Part shown: piece by piece, positions 43,421 through 53,979 of the stretch
Layout of the letters: each line of letters begins with the position of its first letter
Numbering within the stretch: position 1 is the first letter of the stretch
Origin: Catonia carolina
Taxonomy: Eukaryota; Arthropoda; Insecta; Hemiptera; Achilidae
Assembly: GCA_035578175.1 (NCBI GenBank)
Contig: JAQMRL010000008.1
Coordinates: forward strand, 6,362,883-6,426,882
Direction: 5' to 3'
DNA length: 64,000 nt
Position numbers and translations under genes: made by a program
The notes under the pieces: generated by a model
Seen by the model: the letters and a program-made list of their open reading frames with translations, nothing else
What the model was told of the DNA's origin: nothing
Databases searched by the model: none

Positions 43421-43805
43421 CAGACAGGTGGAGTGTCAAATTATTTACACTCAATCTGTTCGTTGCAGGGCTAAAATAAATAGTTCTGTTTCTTATCACA
43501 TGGTCAGCCAATTAAATGACTGAATTATTTAAGAACAGAAGAGTTAGAGGTGTAAAAGACACTAATCAGAGTTATCTTCTCTGAAAGTAATGAATTTCAT
43601 AATACAGCCAGACCCTGTGGTGAATGAAGTGAAGGTGTCATTTGCAGAGTGGAAAATATGTGCTTTTCAGAGGGCCCGGCATGCTGATAAGCGTACTTTT
43701 GCACTCAGTGAGGAAGGCGATGGTAAACTACCTCACTCCTTGTCTGACTTAGTAAAACCTCTACAGGTTCAAACCAGCCTTTTGGCTGATCACCTAAACA
43801 ACAAC
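43421..43805 (+). mobile_element. SINE A, copy missing about 10 bases at the 5' end
   Basis: Starts CAGACAGGTGGAGTG. Perfect 9-bp target duplication AATCAAGAA (43412-43420 and 43806-43814). Confidence 0.93.
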
Positions 43806-43814
43806 AATCAAGAA

Positions 43815-44318
43815 ATTTCATTTATTTAATAGGATTTATGACAAAAATTCGTTTTAAAAAGAAATATCTCAAAAAAATTAAATATTAATTCATACAACTT
43901 TAAAAGAAATCAATTTTCTACAGTAAATTTCTTAATAAAATAAAAATAATATATGAGGCCTACTTGTGTTTTAATAACTTATGTAAAAAAATTATAAATA
44001 TTCTAGTTTATTTTTATCTTTAACAAATAAATTGTAAATTAAATTATTGTATAATGAAGGAAATTTTCATTTAGAGTAGAAACTAAAATATTTAAAACAA
44101 TTTTTAAAAATAGAATAAAATGTTTTTAGGAATACACAAACATGGGGTGTGTAACGCGTTTTCAGTAAACAAACAATTTTAAAATAACTAACTGCAGTCT
44201 ATTTTGACATGTTTTGATTAAAACTAGATAATCATATATTAAATTAAATTAAATTTTAAATACATTAAAATAAGTAGAAAATGTAGTGTTAATAATAAAA
44301 GTTTAAATAAATGCTTAC
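43815..44318. other. AT-rich unassigned sequence (possible intron of a minus-strand gene)
   Basis: Very AT-rich, no repeats shared with the window. If the donor at 44318 is real, this is the start of its intron. Confidence 0.4.
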
Positions 44319-44720
44319 CTCACAAAAAGTGGAAGTTTAGGTTATGAACGGCACGTGTGAAACTACGAAAATCACAGTTGGTAATTCGTATAATTTAGAG
44401 TTAAATAAAAAACACAATATTAAATTTCACGATTGAATAATAAAATGAACTTTATACCACACGCACAGTGAACTTAAATAATAAACGCCATGAAGAAAAC
44501 TATAAAATGTTTTCAAATGACGTTATAAACTCCGAACATAGACTCTCAACGATACAGAGATTTTACAGCGACTGATTCTACAGCTTGTTGTGTTTCCTCC
44601 CCAACCTTGCTAGCCAAGCACTTCAGATCGCCGTCGCTCGTCAACCTTCCAGCTGTTTGTCTGCTGTGGTGGGGGGAATGTACATTAACTGTAGCGATTC
44701 TGTCAAAAGAAGGGGATCGT
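44319..44720 (-). promoter_or_regulatory. candidate promoter and noncoding first exon of an unseen minus-strand gene
   Basis: On the minus strand a GC-richer patch with CpGs (GACGAGCGACGGCGATC, about 44620-44640) leads, without repeats, to CACTTTTTGTGAG/GTAAGCATTT, a good splice donor with the exon ending at 44319. No long reading frame spans it, so it would be 5' UTR. The evidence is only base composition and one donor; it may be nothing. Confidence 0.25.
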
Positions 44721-44990
44721 AACAGATAGTGCCCTGTTTTAAAGGAGTGGTGGAAATATAGTTCTCTTATACATCACATACCCAAAGGCATTATTCAAAA
44801 AATTTGCTCGCATGGTTTTGAAAAATCACGGTATATTGAAGACTATACAATATTATTGTTTCACCTCGAAGTAAATTATTTGTTCTTAAATAATTTGTCA
44901 CGATATTTTTGTTCAAATAAAGAAAATAAACTTTCATTATGAATTTAAAAAGATGTGTATTTTTAATTAAAAATAATTTTTAGTTATTGT

Positions 44991-45216
44991 TTTTAATTTA
45001 AATAAAATTTAGAGAAGAATTTAGTTAAAAAACAATTTCTCAATTCGTATTTATGTATTTTTTTATAGCCACAACAGAATTTTTACTTTCTCTTGCCTAT
45101 ATGAATCTATAGGAAGGAAAGTATTGTTTTCATGTCGATTTTTCGAAATCTACTTATCACAGGATCTACGCGTTTTCAGACCCCCTGAACCCAAAAAAAC
45201 ATGTTTTTAGCGATTG

Positions 45217-45299
<83 letters not shown>

Positions 45300-45314
45300 C
45301 GTGCGTGCGTGCGC

Positions 45315-45347
<33 letters not shown>

Positions 45348-45892
45348 AAATATCTCAAGAACGGAACATCGTACGAACTTGAAACTTGAAACTTAAATTA
45401 GATACCACTAGAGGACTCGACACGAACATTTTCATCAAAATCGGTCAACCGGAAGTAGTAGTTTATTCGAGTAATTTTTCACTTTTTTGCGATTTTCTCA
45501 AAAACTGGTCCTACGATTTTTTTTTAAATCTGGTTTACTAAATTTTTTATAGTTTACATGATAGGGTAGGCCCCATGTTTACTGAAGTTCTTGGTGAGGC
45601 TGTTTTCACGTTAAAACATTGATATTTTAAGATTACGGCTTTAATATGCATTTTAGCGCAAAATTTTCTATAATAAAACATGTAGAAAATTTAAAATCCT
45701 ACAACTTTTATTTTAAACTTTTTTTTGTATAACGCTTAGTTTGGCGGTAATTAGCAATTTTTTATTTTTTTCTCACGAAAACGATTTTCTCACTTACGAT
45801 TTCAGCCTAAGTATGCATTTTATTTTAATTTAAATAAAATTTTGTTAAAAACAAGTTCTCAATTCGTATTTATGTGTGTTTTTATAGCCACA
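44991..45892. repeat. ~80-bp direct repeat flanking K copy 27
   Basis: TTTTAATTTAAATAAAATTT...TCAATTCGTATTTATGT...TTTTATAGCCACA occurs at 44991-45073 and 45821-45892, on either side of the K copy, with small differences. Confidence 0.85.
45079..45822 (+). mobile_element. element K copy 27, 3'-truncated, long GT/GC tract
   Basis: Starts TTTTTACTTTCTCTTGCC. Microsatellite (GT)n(GC)n(GT)n at 45219-45346. Stops inside the second tandem unit (AAGTATGCATTTTA). Confidence 0.9.
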
Positions 45893-46039
45893 TTAAATTT
45901 TTTATTTAATATATTTTTAATATAATTTTTTTAGAAATATTTGAAAATAAGGTAATTTTTGGGCGTTATGTGCAAATCTTTCGAGGACTGTAAAAACGTT
46001 TAAATAAAGTAATGAATATTTCGTAATTATCATATTTTG

Positions 46040-46219
46040 GCCGCCTCCGTAGCGTTATGGTAGCGCATTGCCACACGGAGGTCCCGGGTTCGATTCCTGG
46101 CCAGGGTCTGGAAATTTTCACGACTCAAATTCCACAGTTAATATTTTATAATATTCTACCGTAGTCGCTAATGACCAGGCGGCTGATACGACTTTACATA
46201 AATAAATATTTTAAAAAAC
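46040..46219 (+). mobile_element. tRNA-derived SINE F
   Basis: Box A CCGTAGCGTTATGGTAGCGC, box B GGGTTCGATTCCT and a body ending AGGCGGCTGATACG. Perfect 9-bp target duplication CATATTTTG (46031-46039 and 46220-46228). The only copy of this family seen here. Confidence 0.85.
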
Positions 46220-46266
46220 CATATTTTGTTGTATTTTTCAACTTTTTTATGAAGTTCTGGATAACT

Positions 46267-47182
46267 ATTTTCACTTTCTCTTGTCTATATAAAATATGTG
46301 TAGGAAGGAAAGAATTGTTTTCATGTCGATTTTTCGAAATCGACTTTTCACCAGATCTACACGTTTTCAGACCCCATGAACCCAAAAAACATGTTTTTAG
46401 CGATTGGTGTGTATGTGCGCGCGCGCGCGCGCGTGTGTGTGTGTAAACAGAATATCTCAGGAATGGAACATCATACGAACTTAAAACTTGAAACTTAAGT
46501 TAGATACCTTTAGAGGACCTGACACGAACATTTTTATCAAAATCGGTCAACCGGAAGTAGTAGTTTATTCGTATAATTTTTCACTTTTTTGCGATTTTCT
46601 CAAAAACTGGTCTTACGATTTTTTTAAAATCGATTTTTTTGAAGATCTTGGTAAGGCCGTTTTCACGTAAAGAAATTGTTTTTTTTTAAGATTACGGCTT
46701 TAATATGCATTTTAGCGCAAAAATGTATATTATAAAATTTGTAGACAATTTAAGAACCTACAACTTTTACTTTAAACATTTTTTTGTATAACGTTTAGTT
46801 TAGCCGTAATTAGCGATTTTCTGTTTCTTTTCTCACGAAAACTTGTGAAAAATCGATTTTTTTTTAAAGATTTCGGCCTTAGCATGCATTTTACGACAAA
46901 AGTGAATGTAATTAATTTTATAGGAAATTAAAAGATCTACAAATTTTTTTAAAGCATTTTTCTCTACAGAGCCTAGTTTAGCGTAAAAGAGTGATTTTCC
47001 GTATTTTTAAGCCGAACTGGTTTATTTTTATTTTGCGTCTTTCACTCATGATTAAAATAAGGTTATGTTTGTTGAGGTTAGTTTTTTATTTATTTCTAAT
47101 GTTTTATTACTAATGTTTGGTATATTGTTAACCATTTGCATTGGCAAGAGAATGTTGTGTGAGTGTTTCGCACCAGATTTTT
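46267..47182 (+). mobile_element. element K copy 28
   Basis: TTTTCACTTTCTCTTGTC to GTTTCGCACCAGATTTTT. GT/CG tract at 46408-46444. A ~75-bp deletion precedes the first tandem unit. Confidence 0.88.
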
Positions 47183-48484
47183 CATTTAAGAATTGAAATT
47201 TAAACAATTTCTTAGTAGGAATTTAATTTGTTTAATGGATAATTAACTAAGTTATTGTTAGTCAAATGTAAAAGGTGTGTTACACTGTTATGAATAAAAA
47301 TTCATTTAATCAAACATCTACATAGGCTATTTGCTTTCTGTGTACTTTATTTACACTGTTTTGTTCAGAATAAAATTCTCTAGAAGTTTTATTTAAAAAT
47401 GTTATCTCTTTCTTGATGAAATAAAGTTTTTGTTGGCCAAATATGAAAAAATGTGTTTTTTCACTCCATTTTTTGCATTTGATACTAGTTTTCTCAAAAA
47501 CGACTTAACTTACAGTTCTGGGACCTGTTTTATTCAATATATCAGGTCACAAACCATTTGAAACTATTGAATTTGTCCCTGAATCTACCTTACCAGAATT
47601 TCAGGAAGACCTCATTTCACCTGTGAGCTGAAATCCAATCGAAATCTATAGTTTTGTTCAGAATAAAATTCTCTACAAGTTTTATTTAATTTTTTTATCT
47701 CTTTCCTGATGAAATAAAGTTGTGTTGTTTAGGTCAACAGCCAAAAGGCTGGTTGAACCTCTAGAGGTTTTACTAAGTAAAAACGAGGAGTAAGGTGGTT
47801 TACCATTGCCTTCCTCAATGAGTTAAAAGAGTATGCTTATCAGCATGCAAGGCCCTCCGAAAAGCACTCACTTTCCACCCTGCAAATGACACCTTTACTT
47901 CATTCACCACAGGGTCTGGCTGCATAGTGAAATTCATTACTCTCAGAGGAGATAACTCTGACTAGTGTCTTTTACACCTCTACCTCTTCTGTTCTTAAAT
48001 AGTTCAGTCATATAAGTGGCTGACTATGTAATAAGAAACAGAACAATTGTTTTTAGCCCTGGACCAAACAGATAGAGTGCTATTAAAATAACACTCCACC
48101 TGCCCGTTTTGGGCATGAAATAAAGTTATTGTTGCCCAAAGATGAAAAAATGTGTTTTTCCACACCATTTTTTGCATTTGACACTAGTTTTCTGAAAAAC
48201 TACTTAACTTACAGTTCTGGGACCAGTTTTATTCAATTTATCAGGTCATAAACCATAAGAATCTATTGAATTCGTCCCTTAATCTACCTTACCAGAATTT
48301 TAGGAAGACCTCATTTCACCTGGTGAGCTGAAATCTGGGCGAAGTTTTACGCAAGCTGTAACTCGGTAACGAAGCATTTCCGAACCCGTGTTTATGTAAA
48401 CTTTTTTCATTATTTTTACATGTACAATGAGCTCCCAAAGTTTCTGCATATCTTCGTGAATCACCCTGTATTATATTATATAAG
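47183..48484. repeat. ~300-bp direct repeat of unknown type, split by SINE A, with an element end at 48479
   Basis: TTTTTTGCATTTGA, CTTACAGTTCTGGGACC, TTCAGGAAGACCTCATTTCACC and neighbours occur at about 47430-47640 and 48135-48340. The right copy continues to GAATCACCCTGTA, which looks like an element terminus. AGAATAAAATTCTCTA also repeats at 47370 and 47658. No coding sequence. Confidence 0.7.
47722..48114 (-). mobile_element. SINE A, inverted full-length copy
   Basis: Perfect 13-bp target duplication ATGAAATAAAGTT (47709-47721 and 48115-48127). The hairpin arm is mutated (GCTATTAAAATAACACTCC). Confidence 0.93.
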
Positions 48485-49020
48485 TGAAGGTTCCCCTCAC
48501 AAGATCACGTGAAGTACCTTGGCTTGCATCTTGATCGGAGATTAACTTGGCGACATCACATTGTATGTAAACAGAACGAGCTTAATTTAAAATACATGAA
48601 GTTTAACTGGTTATTAGGAAGAAGATCACAATTATCTGTTGAAAATAAGGTCTTGATCTATAATACAATTTTCAAGCCTGTTTGGAAGTATGGCGCTCAG
48701 CTTTGGGGTACATCCAGCAGATCCAATTTAGAAATAATACAATGCTTCCAAAATAAAGTATTAAGATCGATGAGTAATGCTGGGTGGTTTATAAGAAACT
48801 TGGAAATACATGACCATCTTCGTATCCGTACCATAACAGAAGAGATAAGAGAGCTGAGCCTCCGGTACCAGCTAAGAATAAATGGTCACAAGAACAACCT
48901 GGCATTAAATTTACTGGACAACAGTGAGGAAATGAAGCGCCTCAAAAGACATCACATCCTCGACTTAGACCAACGATTTTAATCCATACACAAAATTAAA
49001 TTCACCATTCATCTTCATCA

Positions 49021-49649
49021 CTACTTTTTAATTTAAAGTGAAATTTCAAAATTTTATTTTACTTTTCTATTTATTGTTAACTTCTTTTGCATTGTTTACT
49101 TCATTGTTTTTTGTTTACTTGTTTTACATTGTTCTTCTGCCCATAACAGACAGGTGGAGTGTCAAATTTTTTACACTCAATCTGTTCGTTGCAGGGCTAA
49201 AATAAATAGTTCTGTTTCTTAACACATGGTCAGCCAATTAAATGACTGAATCATTTAAGAACAGAAGAGGTAGAGGTGTACTGTGACACTAATCAGAGTT
49301 ATCTTATCTGAAAGTAATGAATTTCATTATACAGCCAGACCCTGTGGTGAATGAAGTGAAGGTGTCATTTGCAGAGTGGAAAATATGTGCTTTTCAGAGG
49401 GCCCGGCATGCTGATAAGCGTACTTTTGCACTCAGTGAGGAAGGCAATTGTAAACCACCTCACTCCTCGTTTTACTTAGTAAAACCTCTACAGGTTTAAA
49501 CCAGCCTTTCAGCTGATGACCTAAACAACAACAACTCTACTTTTTAATCTAAAGTGAAATCTCAAAATTTTATTTTATTTACTTTTCTATTGTTAACTTC
49601 TTTTGCATTGTTTACTTCTTTTCTTTGTTTACTTCTTTTACATTGTTCT
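49021..49649 (+). repeat. ~115-bp direct repeat flanking SINE A in the jockey 3' UTR
   Basis: CTACTTTTTAATTTAAAGTG...TTTTACATTGTTCT is at 49021-49136 and again at 49537-49649. The jockey copy at 15936-16430 has this stretch only once, so the duplication came with or after the SINE insertion. Confidence 0.9.
49138..49533 (+). mobile_element. SINE A, full-length copy with a 115-bp flanking duplication
   Basis: TCTGCCCATAACAGACAGG to CTAAACAACAACAAC. Contains the private change GAGGTGTACTGTGACACTAA shared with the copy at 49987, so the two are products of a local duplication. Confidence 0.9.
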
Positions 49650-49986
49650 TGTTAATTTTGTAACTTTGCAACTTTTCTTAGTTTGCTTATTAACTTTATT
49701 TTATAATTTTATTTATTTGAAGTGAGAGCAAAGGCTGTCTACTTCACTCACATCAGTTTAGTTCTTGTATAATGGTTTGCTTAAAGCCACATTGTAAAGG
49801 CTGATTGTAAATAAATAAGTTAAATTTAAAAAAAATATAAAAGTGAAGGTGTCATTTGCAGGGTAGAAAGTGGGTGCTTTCCAGAGGACCTGCCATACTG
49901 ATAAGCATACTCTTTCAACTCAGTGAGAAAGGCAATAGTAAAAAAGCAGCTTAAAAAAGGTTAGTGAAATTTATTATATGAAGCTG

Positions 49987-50390
49987 TGCCCATAAGAGAC
50001 AAGTGGAGAATCAAATTATTTACTCTCAATCTGTTCATTGCTGGGCTAAAATAAATAGTTCTGTTTCTTATCACATGGTTAGCCAATTAAATGACTGAAT
50101 CATTTAAGAACAGAAGAGGTAGAGGTGTACTGTGACACTAATCAGAGTTATCTTATCTGAAAGTAATGAATTTCATTATACAGCCAGACCCTGTGGTGAA
50201 TGAAGTGAAGGTGTCATTTGCAGAGTGGAAAATATGTGCTTTTCAAAGGGCCCCGGCATGCTGATAAGAATACTTTTCTATTCAGTGAGGAAGGCATTAG
50301 TAAACCACCTCACTCCTCATTTTACTTAGTAAAACCTCTACAGGTTTAAACCAGCCTTTCGGCTGATGACCTAAACAACCTAAAAAACAA
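49987..50390 (+). mobile_element. SINE A copy in the duplicated block
   Basis: Starts TGCCCATAAGAGACAAGTGG and ends CTAAACAACCTAAAAAACAA. Fewer hairpin base pairs than other copies. Confidence 0.88.
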
Positions 50391-50580
50391 CACATTGTTC
50401 TTGTTAATTTTGTAACTTTACAACTTTTCTTAGTTTGTTTATTAACTTTATTTCATAATTTTATTTATTTGAAGTGAGAGCAAAGGCTGTCTACTTCACT
50501 CACATCAGTTTAGTACTTGTATAATGGTTTGCTCAAAGCCACATTGTAAAGGCTGATTGTAAATAAGTTTAATTAAAAAA

Positions 50581-50631
<51 letters not shown>

Positions 50632-50656
50632 ATATATATATTTATTTATATATATA
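50581..50656. repeat. (AT)n microsatellite
   Basis: About 75 bases of almost pure TA/AT at the 3' A-rich end of the jockey UTR copy. Confidence 0.95.
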
Positions 50657-50754
50657 AGTGAAGGTGTCATTTGCAGGGTAGAAAGTGGGTGCTTTTCGGA
50701 GGACCTGCCATACTGATAAGCATAATCTTTCAACTCGGTGAGAAAGGCAATAGT

Positions 50755-51731
50755 AAAAAATCTGGTGTGAAACACTCACACGACTTTCTCTTGCCAATGC
50801 AAATAATTTACAATAAACCTAACAATAGCAATAAAACATTACAAATAAACAAAAATCTAACCTCGATAAACATAACCTAATTTTAATCATGAGTAAAAGA
50901 CGCAAAATGAAAATCGACCTGTTTGGCATACAAATATGGAAAATCACTCTTTCACGCTAAACTAGACTCTGTAGAGAAAAAAGCTCTAAATAAAAGTTGT
51001 AGATCTTTTTATTTCCTATAAAATTAATTATATACACTTTTGTCGTAAAATGCATTCTAAGGCCGAAATCTTAAAAACAATCGATTTTTCACACGTTTTC
51101 GTGAGAAAGAAACAGAAAATCGCAAATTACCGCTAACTAAGCGTTATACAAAAAAATGTTTGAAGTAAAAGTTGTAGGATTTTAAATTCTCTACAACTTT
51201 TATTATATAAATTTTAGCGCTATAATACATATTAAAGCCGTAATCTTAAAACAAACACTTTTTTTACGTAAAAACACCCTCACCAAGAATTTCAGCAAAC
51301 ATGGCGCCTACCCTATCTTGTAGAGAATAAAAAATTGAGTAATTGAGGCGATTTTTAAAAAAATCGTAGGACCAGTTTTTGAGAAAATCGCAAAAAAGTG
51401 AAAAATTACACGAATAAACTACTACTTCCAGTTGACCGATTTTGATGAAAATGTTCGTGTCGGGTCCTCTAGTGGTATCTAACTTAAGTTTTAAGTTCTT
51501 ATTATGTTCTGCTCTTGAGATATTCTGTTCACACTCACGCGCACACACACACGTGCACGCGCGCGCACACTCTCTCTCGCGCGCACACACAGACCAATCG
51601 CTAAAAACATGTTTTTTGGGTTCAGGGGGTCTGAAAACGTGAAGATCTGGTGAAAACTCGATTTCTTAAAATCGACATGAAAACAATACGTTCCTTCCTA
51701 TATATTCATATAGTAAAGAGGAAGTAAAAAA
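50755..51731 (-). mobile_element. element K copy 29, with its empty site preserved nearby
   Basis: AAAAAATCTGGTGTGAAACA to AGGAAGTAAAAAA. The flanks GGCAATAGT and GCAGCTTAAAAA are contiguous as GGCAATAGTAAAAAAGCAGC in the duplicate block at about 49931-49950, so insertion took place in an A6 run with no target duplication beyond A residues. It holds a 108-codon frame from the recurring K open frame plus CA/CG tract. Confidence 0.92.
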
Positions 51732-51824
51732 GCAGCTTAAAAATAGCTTAAACAAATTTATTATAAAAAAATAAAATAAATTTCAAACTGCAGGATGCAT
51801 AATAAGGATTTATTTACGAACTTT

Positions 51825-52219
51825 GTTGTTTAGGTCAACAGCCGAAAGGCTGGTTTGAACCTCTAGAGGTTTTACTAAGTAAAACGAGGAGTGAGGTGGT
51901 TTACCATTGCCTTCCTCACTGAATGGAAAAGTATGCTTATCAGCATGCCGGGCCCTCTGAAAAGCACATATTTTCCAATCTGTAAATGACACCTTCACTT
52001 CATTCACCAAAGGGTCTGGCTGTACAATGAAATTCATTACTTTCAGAGGAGATAACTCTGATTAGTGTTACAGTACACCTCTACCTCGATTCTGTTCTTA
52101 AAAGATTCAGTCATTTAATTGGCTGACCATGTGATAAGAAACAGAACTATTTATTTTAGCCCTGCAACGAACAGATTGAGTGTAAATAATTTGACACTCC
52201 ACCTGTCTGTTATGGGCAG
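51825..52219 (-). mobile_element. SINE A, inverted full-length copy
   Basis: GTTGTTTAGGTCAACAGCCG to CTGTCTGTTATGGGCA. Perfect 11-bp target duplication TTACGAACTTT (51814-51824 and 52220-52230). Confidence 0.93.
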
Positions 52220-52230
52220 TTACGAACTTT

Positions 52231-52588
52231 ATGTTAACAAAATCATCTACCATACTTTTATTGATTACCGAACGATCATTCAGTAACTCCTAACAATAAA
52301 GCTTTGTGTGAAGCCTAAATTTATTAATGAGATGAATGTACTATAATTGAACTGAACTAATGAATGTTAATTATAAACATTCATTGTAATTAAATGTGAT
52401 TAAAAATTTACATTCACAATTTTATACGTGTTTTAATCATGATACTGCTGTAAAAAAATTATTAATTAATCGTAGCAATGTAAAGTAAAAATGAAAAACT
52501 TCCAAATGCAATTAGAACAATTTGTTACATTATATATCAAATACTGTATTTATATATCTGTGAATACATAACATTTTTATTTAAGTAG
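52231..52588. other. AT-rich unassigned sequence
   Basis: No gene or repeat recognised. Confidence 0.45.
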
Positions 52589-52904
52589 TTTTTTACTTTC
52601 TCTTGCCAATATGAATATATAAGAAAGTATTGTTTTCATGTTGATTTTTCGAAATCGACTTATCACCGGGTCTACGCGTTTTCAGACCCCCTGAACCCAA
52701 AAAACATGTTTTTAGCGATTGGTCTGTGTGTGTGTCTGTGTGTGAACAGAATATCTCGAGAACGGAACATCGTACGAACTTGAAACTTGAAACTTAAGTT
52801 ACATACCACTACCGAACCCGACACGAACATTTTCATCAAAATCGGTCAACCGGAAGTAGTAGTTTATTCGTGTAATTTTTCACTTTTTTGCGATTTTCTC
52901 ATGA

Positions 52905-52935
<31 letters not shown>

Positions 52936-52967
52936 TTATTCTCTTTGTGTGTGTGTTTAGTTTATTC

Positions 52968-53007
<40 letters not shown>

Positions 53008-53836
53008 GTGTGTGTGTGTGTGAACTGAATATCTCAAGAACGAAACATCGTACGAACTTGAAACTTGAAACTTAAGTTACGTACCACTACCGGACTCGAC
53101 ACGAACATTTTCATCAAAATCGGTCAACCGGAAGTGGTAGTTTATTCGTGTAATTTTTCACTTTTTTGCGATTTTCTCAAAAACTGGTCCTACGATTTTT
53201 TTAAAAATCGCCTGGTTTACTCAATTTTTTATTCTCTACAAGATAGGGTAGGCGTCATGTTTGCTGAAATTCTGGGTGAGGCTGTTTTCACGTAAAAACG
53301 TTGTTTTTTAAGATTACACCTTTAATATGCATTTTAGCGCAAAACTTTATATAATAAAAGTTGTAGAGAATTGAAAATTCTACAACTTTCTTAACTTAGA
53401 GAATTGAAAATTCTACAACTTTTATTTCAAACAATGTTTTGTATTACGCTTAGTTTAGCGGTAATTTGCGATTTTCTGTTTTTTTCTCACGAAAATGTGT
53501 GAAAAATTGATTTTTTTAAGATTTCGGCCTTAGTATGCATTTTACGACAAAAGTGTATATAATTTAATTTATAGAAAATTTAAAGATCTACAACTTTAAT
53601 TAAAGCATTTTTCTCTACAGAGCCTAGTTTAGAGAGAAAGAGTGATTTTTCGTATTTCTAAGCCAAACTGAGTTCGATTTTCATTTTGCGTCTTTCACTC
53701 ATGATTAAAATAAGGTTATGTTTTTGAGGTTAGTTTTTTGTTTATTTCTAATGTTTTATTACTAATGTTAGGTTTATTGTTAATTATTTGCACTGGCAAG
53801 AGAAAGTTGTGTGAGTGTTTCACACCAGATTTTTTT
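52589..53836 (+). mobile_element. element K copy 30 with an internal duplication around the microsatellite
   Basis: The GAACAGAATATCTC...GATTTTCTCA block occurs twice (about 52745-52900 and 53022-53178), separated by CT, GT and GC tracts. A second small duplication of GAGAATTGAAAATTCTACAA lies at 53367 and 53399. Both ends intact, ending CACACCAGATTTTTTT. Confidence 0.9.
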
Positions 53837-53979
53837 ACCAAGTGTCAACAAAACTATTGAAGAATAGCTTCTTCAAGTCTTTAATTTCCTTCTTTATTTT
53901 TCGAATTGTGGGAAGAGGAACATCACAGTAGTTAGCCACTCGCTAATGTAATGGCTTTTGTTAAGAGGCAGGGAAAGGT

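Larger units (their letters stand above)
48485..49838 (+). pseudogene. jockey-clade LINE, 5'-truncated, with SINE A in its 3' UTR
   Basis: The open frame 48509-48982 (157 codons) is the RT C-terminal region: KYLGLHLDRRLTWRHHI, LNLKYMKFNWLLGRRSQLS, IFKPVWKYGAQLWGT, LEIIQCFQNKVLRSM, EEIRELSLRYQLRINGHKN, LALNLLDNSEEMKRLKRHH, ending DLDQRF and a stop. It is intact at this length but lacks all catalytic RT motifs. The 3' UTR follows to an A-rich end near 49838, interrupted by SINE A at 49138-49533. Confidence 0.9.
49843..50760 (+). repeat. local tandem duplication: SINE A, jockey 3' UTR and SINE A fragment
   Basis: SINE A fragment 49843-49945 (GTGAAGGTGTCATTTGCAGG to GGCAATAGTA) recurs at 50657-50757. 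SINE A 49987-50390 copies 49138-49533. The jockey 3' UTR 50391-50575 copies 49640-49838. Together they form a duplicated block of about 0.8 kb, and K copy 29 later entered the second one. Confidence 0.88.
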
